Shown: positions 53,625 to 62,048 of the stretch, piece by piece | Numbering within the stretch: position 1 is the first letter of the stretch | How the letters are laid out: each line of letters opens with the position of its first letter | From: Nannocystis punicea | Lineage (GTDB): Bacteria; Myxococcota_A; Polyangia; Nannocystales; Nannocystaceae | DNA length: 64,000 nt | Reading direction: 5' to 3' | Assembly (NCBI RefSeq): GCF_026965555.1 | Contig: NZ_CP114040.1 | Coordinates: 12,855,501-12,919,500, forward strand | Position numbers and translations under genes: made by a program | Notes under the pieces: model-generated | Database searches by the model: none | The model's input: only the letters and a program-made list of their open reading frames with translations | Told to the model about the DNA's origin: nothing

Positions 53625-54865
53625 CCATGCTGCTGCTTTTTCGCGATCAATGTGAGCGGCTGTTCCCGTTCTCGATCCACCTCGACGAGGAGATGCAGAT
53701 CCTCGAGCTCGGGCGGTCGCTGCGCCGGCTGATGGCGGCGGACGTGTCGGGCCGGCCGTTCGACGAGTGGTTCGTGATCGACCGGCCGGTGCTGGAGGAG
53801 CTGTCGCTGAAGGCGCTGCTGGCCCGCAAGGACTCGGTGGTGCTGCTGCAGGTCCGCGACCTCGACCTGCGCCTGCGCGGCGAGATCGTCGAGGTCGACG
53901 GCGGGGCGCTGTTCGTCGGCACGCCGTGGCTGACCGAGATGAGCCAGGTCGCCGCCGCGGGCCTGACGCTGAAGGACTTCGCGCTGCACGACCCGACCAC
54001 CGAGATGCTGGTGGTGATGAGGTCGATGCAGACGGCGATCCAGGACGCCAACATCCTGGCCGACAAGCTGCGGCGGCAGGCGCAGCAGCTGCAGGCGGCG
54101 GAGCAGCTGGCGGAGCACCTGACCGCGGCCAAGAGCTCGTTCATCGCCAACCTGAGCCTCGAGCTGCGCACGCCGCTCAACGCGATCTTCGGCTACAGCG
54201 AGCTGATGCTCGACGAGCTCGGCGAGGCGACGCCGGAGGAGATGCGCGACGACCTGCAGCGGATCCAGCTGGCCGGGCAGCAGCTGCTGCGGCTGGTCGC
54301 CGACGTGCTCGACCTGTCGCGCATCGAGGCCCAGCGGGTCGAGCTGCGCGAGGACGTGTTCTCGCTGGCGACCCTGCTGCGCACGGTGCGGGGCACGGTG
54401 CTGTCGCAGCTGCGCCGCGGCGTGGCGCTCGTCTGGCCCGAAGACCAGGACGCAGCGCTGTTCGGCGACCAGGAGCGGGTGCGCCAGGTGCTGCTCAACC
54501 TGCTCGGCAACGCCTGCAAGTTCACCGAGCTCGGCGAGGTCGGGCTGGCGGTGCACCTCAAGGACGACGGCGAGGTCGAGTTCGTGGTCCACGACACCGG
54601 CATCGGCATCCGCGCCGAGCAGCAGAGCCGCGTGTTCGAGGCGTTCTACCAGGCCGACAGCTCGCTGCGGAAGCGCTTCGGCGGCTCGGGCCTGGGCCTG
54701 GCGCTGGCGCGCGGGTTCGTCGAGGCGATGGGCGGGACGATCCGCGTCGAGAGCGAGCACGAGATGGGCACCCGCTTCACCGTGAAGGTGCCGCTCGGCC
54801 GCAATCAGGGCCCGAGGCCGAGAGCCGGCAGCAAGAGCGCGCCGCACGCGATGAGCACGAAGTAA
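53621..54865 (+). CDS. H-NOX-associated histidine kinase, phospho-acceptor His replaced by Leu
   Basis: 414 residues from GTG 53621 (ATG 53627 is an alternative). The N-terminal about 130 residues are the HNOBA partner domain; a coiled coil at about 140-175 leads to a HisKA helix and an HATPase_c domain with N-box NLLGNACKF, G1 DTGIGIRAEQQ and G2 GGSGLGLALARGF. In the HisKA H-box, the expected NxSHELRTPL reads NLSLELRTPLNAI: position 180 is Leu (ctc, 54158-54160). Thus ATP binding looks intact but autophosphorylation at the usual site is impossible. The last about 20 residues (GPRPRAGSKSAPHAMSTK) are antisense to the transporter gene and look like a run-on after a lost stop. Confidence 0.85.
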   Translation: MTMLLLFRDQCERLFPFSIHLDEEMQILELGRSLRRLMAADVSGRPFDEWFVIDRPVLEELSLKALLARKDSVVLLQVRDLDLRLRGEIVEVDGGALFVGTPWLTEMSQVAAAGLTLKDFALHDPTTEMLVVMRSMQTAIQDANILADKLRRQAQQLQAAEQLAEHLTAAKSSFIANLSLELRTPLNAIFGYSELMLDELGEATPEEMRDDLQRIQLAGQQLLRLVADVLDLSRIEAQRVELREDVFSLATLLRTVRGTVLSQLRRGVALVWPEDQDAALFGDQERVRQVLLNLLGNACKFTELGEVGLAVHLKDDGEVEFVVHDTGIGIRAEQQSRVFEAFYQADSSLRKRFGGSGLGLALARGFVEAMGGTIRVESEHEMGTRFTVKVPLGRNQGPRPRAGSKSAPHAMSTK

Positions 54866-56313
54866 CCCAGCAGGTCGAGGACGACGCCGAAGCGGACCAT
54901 CGACTGGATCCGGATGAGACCCGTGCCGTAGGCGATCGCGTTCGGCGGGGTCGAGACCGGCAGGGTGAAGGCGAAGCTGGCGGCCATGGTGACGCACAGG
55001 GTGGTCGCCAGCGGGTCGATGCCGGCCGCCTGGGCGATGGCGATCAGCACCGGGACCATCATGCTGGTGGTCGCGACGTTGCTGGTGACCTCGGTCAGCC
55101 ACAGCACGAGGAAGGTGCTGGTGGCGAGCAGGCCGAACGGCGAGCTGGCGAGCGGCCCGGCGACGCCGAGGAAGCCGCGCGCGATGGCCTCGGCGAGGCC
55201 GGTGTCGAACATCATGGCGCCGAGCGAGAAGCCGCCGCCCAGCAGGTAGAGCGTCGACCAGTCGAGCTTCATGGCCTTGTCCCACGGCAGCACCGCGACG
55301 CCCGGCTGCTTGCCGGCCGGGATCACGCACAGGAGGACGCCGGCGAGGGTGGCGACGACGCCCTCCTGCAGGCCGCGGTCGGCCCACTGCGCGGTCGGAT
55401 GAGCGGCGCCGAGGATGACCTTGAGGATCGAGGGCAAGAGCCAGCCGAGGACCGCGAGCAGGAACACGCCGGCGGCCCGCCGCTCGCCCGTCGACATCGG
55501 CCCGAGCTTGTTCAGCTGGTCGCGGACCTCGACGGTGAGGCGGTCGAGCCGCTCGACCGGCGCAGGGAAGCGACGGTGGGCGTAGACGAGGGCGATCGCC
55601 AGGGTGGCGAGGCCGGTCGGCAAGCCGAAGCTCATCCACTGGAAGAAGTCGAGCTGGATGCCGGCCTGCCGCTCGAGGAAGTCGAGGGCGATGACGTTGG
55701 GGGCGGTGCCGATCGGGGTGGCGATGCCGCCGATCGAGCAGGCGTAGGTGAGGGTCAGCAGGGTGCCCTCGGCGTAGCGGTCGAACTTGGGCTGGTCTTC
55801 GGGCGGGGCGACGCCGCGGATCGCCGAGCACAATCCGAGCGCGACAGGGATCAACATCGCCGTGGTGGCGGTGTTGGAGATCCACATCGAGCAGGCGAAC
55901 GCGCCGATGCCGATGGCCGTGCGCGCGCGAGCCGGCGAGCCGCGGACCCAGTCGCGCGCGAGCAGCCACAGCGCGGCGCGCCGGTCGAGCCCCTGCTCGC
56001 TGAGGCCGAGCGCGAGCATGAAGCCGCCGAGGAACAGGAAGATCAGCGGGCTGGCGAACGGGGCGAACGCCTTCGCCGCGGGCGTGACGTCCATCGCCAC
56101 CGCCAGCGCCGGGGCGACGAGCGCCGCGGCCCCGAGCGGCACGGCCTCGCTCACCCACAACACCACTGTGGCGGCGAAGATCGCCGCCAGGCGGTGGGCT
56201 GGCGCGGGCAGGCCGGTCGGGGTGAGCAGCAGGGCGAAGAAGACCAGCGGCGCGAGCACGCGGCCGACCCGCTGGCGGGCGACGTCGAAGGTGCTGCGGG
56301 CAACCCGGTCCAT
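54805..56313 (-). CDS. DASS/SLC13-family sodium:carboxylate symporter
   Basis: A 502-residue inner-membrane transporter with about 11-12 hydrophobic segments and the two DASS repeats. Substrate and Na+-binding motifs are SNTATTAMLIPVALGL with IGTAPNVIALDFL in the first half and TSNVATTSMMVPVLIAIA with STPPNAIAYGTG in the second. It imports di- or tricarboxylates, sulphate or related anions with sodium. Its 3' end overlaps the convergent kinase gene by 61 bp. One base past the stop of the MFS gene's direction lies its start (56313), so it may share transcription with that gene. Confidence 0.9.
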   Translation of the reverse strand: MDRVARSTFDVARQRVGRVLAPLVFFALLLTPTGLPAPAHRLAAIFAATVVLWVSEAVPLGAAALVAPALAVAMDVTPAAKAFAPFASPLIFLFLGGFMLALGLSEQGLDRRAALWLLARDWVRGSPARARTAIGIGAFACSMWISNTATTAMLIPVALGLCSAIRGVAPPEDQPKFDRYAEGTLLTLTYACSIGGIATPIGTAPNVIALDFLERQAGIQLDFFQWMSFGLPTGLATLAIALVYAHRRFPAPVERLDRLTVEVRDQLNKLGPMSTGERRAAGVFLLAVLGWLLPSILKVILGAAHPTAQWADRGLQEGVVATLAGVLLCVIPAGKQPGVAVLPWDKAMKLDWSTLYLLGGGFSLGAMMFDTGLAEAIARGFLGVAGPLASSPFGLLATSTFLVLWLTEVTSNVATTSMMVPVLIAIAQAAGIDPLATTLCVTMAASFAFTLPVSTPPNAIAYGTGLIRIQSMVRFGVVLDLLGYFVLIACGALLLPALGLGP

Positions 56314-56319
56314 GCGGCT

Positions 56320-57666
56320 TCAACTATTTTGGCGGAGGTACGGGATCAGCACCAGACAGGGGATGCAGGCGACCGCGGCGATCGAGAAGTACACCAGCGG
56401 TCCGTGGGCCTCGTACAGAAAGCCGCTGTAGGTGCCCGAGATGGTCTGCGCGAGCGAATAGATGGCGGTCGCGAACGCGAAGTGGGCCGCCTTGTGGTCG
56501 GGGTGGCAGCGGCTCATGATGAAGATCGTCTGGGCCGCGGTGGCGAGGCCGCCGCACAGCTGCTCGATGACGAGGATGGTGCCGACGTGCCACAGCGGCG
56601 GCGAGAGCGTGTGCGCGAGGCTCAGCGGGGCGCCGAGGCCGAGCATGACGTCGGCGGGCAGGCGAGGGGCGGCGAGCCAGAGATAGAGCGGCAGGGTGCC
56701 CGCCATGATGAGGGCGATCGGCAGCAGCGCGCGCTGCAGGCCGACGCGCGCGACCCACAGGCCGCCGAGCATGGCGCCGGCGATGCTGGCGGCGGTGCCG
56801 AAGCCGTTGAGCACGCCGCGGTCGGGGGTGGCGATGCCGAGCTCGCGGAACAGCACCTTCGACATGCCGAACATCAGCGCGTCGCCCAGCTTGAAGCTGA
56901 GGAGGAACAGCAGGACGACGAGGGCCCGCGGCTGCAGCAGGAAGCTGAAGTAAGCGCCGCGGATGTGGTCGACGCGGGCCCGCCAGTCGGCCGCTGCGTC
57001 GCCGGTCGGCCGCACCGGACGGGCGGCGTGGACCCGCGGGAGCCACACGCGGTGGGCGACCGCGAGGACGACCATGAGCAGCGCGCCGAGGCCGAAGCCG
57101 GCCAGCCAGTGGACGCGGCCGCCGAGGAACACCAGGCCGGACGAGCCGACCAGCATCGCCACGCGGAAGGCTGCCACGCGGATGCCGGTGTAGCGGGCCT
57201 GGTCGGCGCGGCCGAGCGCGGTCATGTAGTAGCCGTCGCAGGCGATGTCGTGGGTGGCGCTGAACAGGCCGATGGCGATCAGCACCAGCCAGATCACGGC
57301 CGTGCCAGAACCTGGCTCCGAGGCCATGTTGTGGGCAAGCACCGCGAGCACCGCCATCAGCACGCCGAGGCCGAACTGGGTGGCGACGATCCACTGACGC
57401 AGGGTCCCGATCAGGTCGACGATCGGGCTCCACACGAACTTGAGGCTCGAGGTGAAGTGCAGGGCCGAGGTGAAGCCGACCTCTCGCGCGGGCAGGCCGG
57501 CGGCGGTGAAGAACTCGGCGGCGACCTGGTGGAGGATCGACCACGGCATGCCCTCGCCGAAGTAGGTCGAGGCGGTCCAGGCGACGGTGCCGGCGCGACG
57601 CCCCGGCGGCTGCTCCGGCCCGGAGGGCCCCGAGGACGGGTCGGGCGGTGCAGCGGCGGTGCTCAA
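56320..57666 (-). CDS. MFS transporter (AmpG/PAT-like)
   Basis: About 448 residues. The start is uncertain: TTG 57666 gives the lead STAAAPPDPSSGP before the first membrane segment, and an ATG 84 codons upstream would add Arg-rich sequence and is unlikely. The family-type opening is AWTASTYFGEGMPWSILHQVAAEFF, followed by TSALHFTSSLKFVWSPIVD and about 12 membrane segments, ending VLIPYLRQNS. AmpG-type carriers import muropeptides; related PAT proteins import acetyl-CoA or siderophores. The substrate is undetermined. Its stop is 6 bp from the DASS transporter's start. Confidence 0.75.
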   Translation of the reverse strand: MSTAAAPPDPSSGPSGPEQPPGRRAGTVAWTASTYFGEGMPWSILHQVAAEFFTAAGLPAREVGFTSALHFTSSLKFVWSPIVDLIGTLRQWIVATQFGLGVLMAVLAVLAHNMASEPGSGTAVIWLVLIAIGLFSATHDIACDGYYMTALGRADQARYTGIRVAAFRVAMLVGSSGLVFLGGRVHWLAGFGLGALLMVVLAVAHRVWLPRVHAARPVRPTGDAAADWRARVDHIRGAYFSFLLQPRALVVLLFLLSFKLGDALMFGMSKVLFRELGIATPDRGVLNGFGTAASIAGAMLGGLWVARVGLQRALLPIALIMAGTLPLYLWLAAPRLPADVMLGLGAPLSLAHTLSPPLWHVGTILVIEQLCGGLATAAQTIFIMSRCHPDHKAAHFAFATAIYSLAQTISGTYSGFLYEAHGPLVYFSIAAVACIPCLVLIPYLRQNS

Positions 57667-57890
57667 GCGGCTCGCCCGGTCATACCGGGAGGCGCGCGCG
57701 CGGCCAAGTTTTCCAAGCAGCGGCGAGGCGGGCGCCCGGCCAGGCCGAGGGGATGGAGTGATTCGTGCCGAGCGGGCGAGGCTCCTCCGGCGCCCGGGCC
57801 GCCGGGTCGCGAGACCAGCACAGCGTGGGGCGTGGGGGCCGGAGAGAGCGTGCCGAGAACGGCGAGCTGCGGGCAGACGTCGAGCAGCGC

Positions 57891-57920
57891 GGTTGCCGAG
57901 AACGGCAATGGTCGGCAACC
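57891..57920. repeat. Inverted repeat upstream of the minisatellite
   Basis: Perfect 9-bp arms ggttgccga / tcggcaacc separated by 12 bp. It lies in non-coding 57667-58183, upstream of the MFS gene, just before the 13-bp tandem repeats and sharing with them the gccgag/ctcggc core. Confidence 0.6.
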
Positions 57921-57950
57921 GTCGACCTGTGCTTTTGCCGAGAGCGGCCA

Positions 57951-58113
57951 GACTCGGCGATCAGGCTCGGCGACCAGCCTCCCCGAGCCTTGGCGAGCAG
58001 GCTCAGCGAGCAGGCTCGGCGACCAGGCTCAGCGAGCAAGCTCGGCGAGCAGGCTCGGCGACCAGGCTCGGCGAGCAGTCTCGGCGAGCAGCCTCCCCGG
58101 GCCTTGGCGGCCA
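57951..58113. repeat. 13-bp minisatellite, consensus ggctcggcgagca
   Basis: About nine full 13-bp units with few substitutions: 57951-57976 (two), 58000-58090 (seven), framed by two copies of a 23-bp variant block (gcctccccgagccttggcga.. at 57977-57999 and the closely similar 58091-58113). The unit length is not a multiple of three and no gene runs through it. It lies between the MpaB-like gene (minus, stop 58184) and the MFS gene start. Copy number is probably variable between strains. Confidence 0.85.
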
Positions 58114-58183
58114 GGCCGCTCGGCGGGCACCCGGCAGCCGGCGCTCCGAGCGTCGAGCCTGGCGCCTCCCTTGCCGATCGCGG

Positions 58184-59323
58184 CTACGGCCAGTTGATGC
58201 CCCAGACCTGGCGCAGCTCGGTCGGGATGTGGAACGGCAGGCGCTGGCCGCCGCGGTTGGCCAGCAGGAGGGCCTGGACGAAGGCGCGGCTGAGCAGGGC
58301 GGCGGCGTGCTGCATGGTCTCGGAGCGGTCGCCGAGGCGGTCGCCGAAGCGGCCGAACAGCCGCCAGAGGTCGATGAGCGGCGAGCGCTCGCGGGTGGCG
58401 GGGACGGCGAGGAGGTCGGCGACGCGGTCGCCGACGAACCAGCGCACGCACTCGGCCGGCACCCCGTCGAAGGCGGTGCCCGGGGCCAGGTACTCCATCA
58501 TCTCGAGCAGCGAGCGGGTGAGCGCCTGGCCTTCGGGACAGGCGGCGAAGTGGCGCTCGCCGATGCGGTCGGCGACGGCGCGGCCCTCGGCGTAGTCGCG
58601 CGGGAGCAGCTCCTGCTGCAGGCCCATGACCGCGCCGACCACGTTCCACGTGTGCATGTAGGCGTCGACCTCGGCGTCGGCGAGCTCGACGCCGAGGCGC
58701 TGCAGGCCGTCGAGGGTGGCGACCGAGAAGCTCATCAGCGTGCCGAGCATGTCCTCTTGATTGATCGGCAGGCCGAACGCCGGGTCCCAGCCGGAGTCGC
58801 GGCGGATCAGGTGGCGGATCGTCGCGTGCATCAGCCGTACCTTCTGCGCCGAGCGCAGGCCGGCGCCGCGGTCGCTGCTCGGGTCGAGGCCGCCGGGCGC
58901 CATGACGTCGACCACAAGCTGGGCGGTCTCGACGATCCGTCGGTGCGGGTTCGACTGCAGCCGGCCGGTGCGGACCAGCACCTGCGCGCCCTTGGCGGCG
59001 GCGTAGCAGATCGGCAGCGAGTAGGTGTTGAGCAGGAGGATGATCAGCGGGCCGTAGCGGTGGAACACGCGCTGGCCGAGCTCGATGCGCGCGCCGTCGG
59101 CCCAGCTCGGCAGGCCGGTGGCGAGGAAGTACGCGCGCGCGCCGGCCGGCAGCGAGGTCGCCGGCACGTCGTTGTTCTCGACGAGGTCGCGCATCAGCAT
59201 GTTGATCGCGCGCACGACGTCGTCGCCGCGCGCGAACAGGTCGAGGATCACGTCGTCGGCCTCGGAGTCACCGCACGTGCGCAAGTGGTCGAGCTGCTCG
59301 TCGGACCAGCGGAGGTCGCTCAT
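58184..59323 (-). CDS. MpaB/latex-clearing-protein family oxygenase (DUF2236)
   Basis: 379 residues from ATG 59323. Family features are the helical core with FHRYGPLIILLLNTYSLPICYAAAKGAQVL, QKVRLMHATIRHLI (Arg and His expected near the haem b), and NQEDMLGTLMSFS. Members are haem-b oxygenases such as the rubber oxygenase Lcp and MpaB, which cleave C=C bonds of isoprenoid chains. No signal peptide, so probably cytoplasmic. It is divergent from a MarR-type regulator with an inverted repeat in the gap. A 14-bp-type unit at 58527-58540 encodes ACPEGQA. Confidence 0.85.
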   Translation of the reverse strand: MSDLRWSDEQLDHLRTCGDSEADDVILDLFARGDDVVRAINMLMRDLVENNDVPATSLPAGARAYFLATGLPSWADGARIELGQRVFHRYGPLIILLLNTYSLPICYAAAKGAQVLVRTGRLQSNPHRRIVETAQLVVDVMAPGGLDPSSDRGAGLRSAQKVRLMHATIRHLIRRDSGWDPAFGLPINQEDMLGTLMSFSVATLDGLQRLGVELADAEVDAYMHTWNVVGAVMGLQQELLPRDYAEGRAVADRIGERHFAACPEGQALTRSLLEMMEYLAPGTAFDGVPAECVRWFVGDRVADLLAVPATRERSPLIDLWRLFGRFGDRLGDRSETMQHAAALLSRAFVQALLLANRGGQRLPFHIPTELRQVWGINWP

Positions 59324-59383
59324 GCTGCGACGGTAAGAGCCGCCGGCGCCGCCTGTCCACGGCAGAAGGCGCGAGCCCGCGCT

Positions 59384-59488
59384 CTCGATATGCCCCAAGA
59401 GACATGTAGCGATGTCGCGCCTGGGCTCGCGAACGACCGTTCGCGCTCGATATGCGCCGGTTGACCGGCGATTCCTCTCCTATACAAT
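59384..59488. promoter_or_regulatory. Divergent control region of the MpaB-like and MarR genes, with promoter
   Basis: Contains two direct repeats CTCGATATGC (59384-59393 and 59446-59455), a palindrome gcgaacgaccgttcgc (59429-59444, 7-bp arms) and a sigma-70-type promoter reading rightward: TTGACC at 59461-59466, 16-bp spacer, TACAAT at 59483-59488. The MarR ATG is only 9 bp after the -10, implying a leaderless or very short leader mRNA. A diverged palindromic unit is at 59391-59404. Confidence 0.65.
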
Positions 59489-59497
59489 GTCGCGGCG

Positions 59498-59953
59498 ATG
59501 GGTGGCCGGCGGGCGACGAAGCAGGTGAGTGATATTGCGGCGCGCATCATGGACGAGTGCACGGCGTATCGCTTGCGCATCCTGAACCGCGCCATCAGCA
59601 AGCTCTACGACGACGCGCTGCGCCCGTTCGAGCTGCGGATCGCTCAGCTCAACACGCTGGTCGTGGTGATGCAGACGCAGGGGCTGACGCCGAACGAGCT
59701 GTCGCAGCGCATGCACATGGACGCGTCGACCGTCAGTCGCAACGTCGAGCGCATGTGCAACAGCGGCTGGCTCAAGCTGGCCGACATCGACGACGCGCGC
59801 TCGCACGAGATCCAGATCACCGAGAAGGGGATGAAGCTCATCGCCGACGTCGCGCCGGCGTGGGAGGCAGCCCAGCGCGACGCCGAAGAATTGCTCGGGG
59901 TCTCGATCGGCAAGGCCATCGCCCGCGGGGCCAACCGCCTCGGCGGCGAGTGA
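59498..59953 (+). CDS. MarR-family transcriptional regulator
   Basis: A 151-residue winged-helix regulator: helix-turn-helix LTPNELSQRMHMDASTVSRNVERMCNSGWL followed by the wing DDARSHEIQITEKGMKLI. It probably controls itself and the divergent MpaB-like oxygenase through the inverted and direct repeats between them. Start ATG 59498 lies just after a strong promoter. The following 59954-60121 has no feature I can support. Confidence 0.9.
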   Translation: MGGRRATKQVSDIAARIMDECTAYRLRILNRAISKLYDDALRPFELRIAQLNTLVVVMQTQGLTPNELSQRMHMDASTVSRNVERMCNSGWLKLADIDDARSHEIQITEKGMKLIADVAPAWEAAQRDAEELLGVSIGKAIARGANRLGGE

Positions 59954-60121
59954 CGGGCGGTCGACCGCCGTTCAGTGGGCTCGCGGTCGTTCGCCTGTGA
60001 CCGCGCAGCATGCGCGAATTGCCGGTGGGGTGTCCAGAACCCGCTCCGACCGTTCCCTGCAGGTCCGATCGCGGGTGGGTTGTAAGTCTCGCGCGAGTTC
60101 TGCATCCTGAGGGTCCTTTCG

Positions 60122-60877
60122 GTGACTACGGCTGTCCTCCTGCTCGCTCTGGTTCAGGCGCCCGCCCCCGCGCCATCGGGTCCGACCCCCGAGCACGGGC
60201 CATTTTTCGCGCCGGAGGCGGCGACTGAGTCGCACTTCGCGAGCGGTCCGCCACCGACCGCGCCGCCGCGCTTCTCGGTCGGCAAGGGGGCGTTCTGCTT
60301 CGTCGAGGACGCGAAGTGCAGCTCGGCCCTGATCGCGAGCGTCGACGTCGGCATCGGCATCAACGGGATCGCCGGCGACCGCGGCGTCGACCTGCCGTAC
60401 GCCCACTACAACTTCCGCGGCGGCTTCACGGTCCGCCCGCTGCAGCTGGCCCGCAAGCGCTGGAACCCGTGGTCGGTCGGCGTGATCGCCAGCTGGTCGC
60501 GCGGCACCGGCGTGATGGCCAACACCGGCTCGGTGGTCGACGCGCCCGACGAAGTGGTGCAGACGACCCCGCACACCTCCTCGTATCGCTTCGGCCTGGT
60601 CAACCAGCTGTGGCTGAGCCAGAAGCGCAACGCGTTCCACGTCGACCTCACCGTCGGCCTGGTCCGCTCGTCGGTGCTCACCTACGTCGGCTGGTACAAC
60701 GGCACGCACATCGAGGTCGCGGCCGGATGGGGCGGCTGGGGCGGGTTCTTCGTCAGCGGTGACTTCCTCGACGGCGACTCGCGGGTGGTCACGGGCTTCC
60801 GCGCCCACGCCATCCCCGCGCTGCCGGCGATCGGCCTCGTCTTGCTCGGCCTGCTGGCCGGAGGAGCGATGCAATGA
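60122..60877 (+). CDS. Outer-membrane-type protein, unknown function
   Basis: 251 residues from GTG 60122 with a short signal peptide (MTTAVLLLALVQAPAPA). The rest alternates short beta-strand-like segments (ASVDVGIGING, YNFRGGFTVRPLQLA, HVDLTVGLVRSSVLTYVGWYNG), consistent with a small outer-membrane barrel, and ends with a hydrophobic stretch IPALPAIGLVLLGLLAGG. No family recognised. Overlaps the next gene by 4 bp (ATGA), and the two share layout features, so they are probably paralogues acting together. Confidence 0.65.
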   Translation: MTTAVLLLALVQAPAPAPSGPTPEHGPFFAPEAATESHFASGPPPTAPPRFSVGKGAFCFVEDAKCSSALIASVDVGIGINGIAGDRGVDLPYAHYNFRGGFTVRPLQLARKRWNPWSVGVIASWSRGTGVMANTGSVVDAPDEVVQTTPHTSSYRFGLVNQLWLSQKRNAFHVDLTVGLVRSSVLTYVGWYNGTHIEVAAGWGGWGGFFVSGDFLDGDSRVVTGFRAHAIPALPAIGLVLLGLLAGGAMQ

Positions 60878-61950
60878 GCGCGCTCCTCCTGTCCATGTCC
60901 CTCGCGCTCGCGCAGCCGTCGGTGCAGACGCCGACGAGCGCGCCGCCGCCGGTGCAGACGCCGTCCTCGACGAAGACGACGGCGACGTCGACCTCGACGT
61001 CGCCCGCCGGGACGACGACCACGACGACGACGTCGACCGCGCCGTCGGGGACGACGGCCGCGGACTCGTCGGCGCCGTCGGTGCAGTCGCCGAAGTCGGG
61101 CAACTTGCCGGCGTGGGACCCGAGCGCGACCGGGGCCGTCCCCGCGGCGCCCGTCGAGCCGCCGGTGCCGGTGCCCGTGGCCGAGACCCCCGCCGCACCG
61201 CCCGCCGACGCCGCGTCGTCGCCGGTAGAGAAGGCAGGGCCGCCCTTCTACACCGAGTCCGACATGCAGCAGCTGCGCACGCGGCACGGGCTCGAGGCGA
61301 CTGCGCCGACCAGCGAACGCAAGTCGCGCTGGCGCTGCCTGATCGCCGACCCGACCTGCGGCCTCGTGGTCGAGGTCCAGGCGACGTCCGGCTACGCGTA
61401 CCGCGTGCGCCAGGGCGACGTGACCTCGCCCGGCGACCTCTACCGCTGGAGCTCGGCCCGCGTGCAGTACGACGTGTGGGTCAGCATCCCGACGCTGGTC
61501 GAGTCGCGCGGGTCGTTCAAGTACACGCGCGTGTCGCTCGGCCCCAAGGGCGGCATCATCGCCAGCGACAGCAAGGACGTCTGGGGCAACGTCGGCTTCG
61601 CCGGCCGCTACTGGTTCAAGCGGACCCGCTGGTCGCCGACGATCGAGTTTTCGAGCGGCCTGGCGTTCAAGGTCGCGGGCATCCAGAAGCCCGACGGGCG
61701 GTTCGACAACGTGCGCAGCCCGATCGGCTTCGTCGCCGACGTCGGCATCGGCCTCGGCGGCTTCGGGGCGATCGTGCTCGGCGGCCAGTTCGACAGCCCG
61801 CTCGCGCGCGAGGACGTGCCCGAGAGGGCGCGCACGCCGGCGGCCGGCATGTTCTACATCGGCTTCCGCGGCAACATCCTGTGGGGCGCGCCGGCGGTGT
61901 TCGGCGTGGCCACCCACGCGGCGGCCCTGCGCGGCGTCAACGCGCCCTGA
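60874..61950 (+). CDS. Outer-membrane-type protein with Thr/Ser/Pro-rich N-terminal region
   Basis: 358 residues. The signal MSALLLSMSLALAQ is followed by about 110 residues of Thr/Ser/Pro/Ala low-complexity sequence. A C-terminal domain with beta-barrel-like strands follows (RCLIADPTCGLVVEVQATSGYAYRV, FKYTRVSLGPKGGIIASDSKD, PIGFVADVGIGLGGFGAIVLGG). The motif with a Cys pair, RCLIADPTCGL, parallels FCFVEDAKCSSALIASVDVG in the preceding gene, supporting paralogy. Coupled to that gene. No function known. Confidence 0.65.
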   Translation: MSALLLSMSLALAQPSVQTPTSAPPPVQTPSSTKTTATSTSTSPAGTTTTTTTSTAPSGTTAADSSAPSVQSPKSGNLPAWDPSATGAVPAAPVEPPVPVPVAETPAAPPADAASSPVEKAGPPFYTESDMQQLRTRHGLEATAPTSERKSRWRCLIADPTCGLVVEVQATSGYAYRVRQGDVTSPGDLYRWSSARVQYDVWVSIPTLVESRGSFKYTRVSLGPKGGIIASDSKDVWGNVGFAGRYWFKRTRWSPTIEFSSGLAFKVAGIQKPDGRFDNVRSPIGFVADVGIGLGGFGAIVLGGQFDSPLAREDVPERARTPAAGMFYIGFRGNILWGAPAVFGVATHAAALRGVNAP

Positions 61951-62048
61951 GCGCCGCGCGCTCGTGAGCGGCCGGCGGGCGTCCGCATCGGCGTCGTACG
62001 ATCGGCTGTAATCTCGAGGCCGTTCGCGCGGCTCACCGGTCCGAGCGC

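Noticed and set aside
57667..57918. Longer start for the MFS transporter at ATG 57918
   Set aside because: The added 84 residues are Arg/Pro-rich and not transporter-like; the conserved first membrane segment fits a start near 57666.
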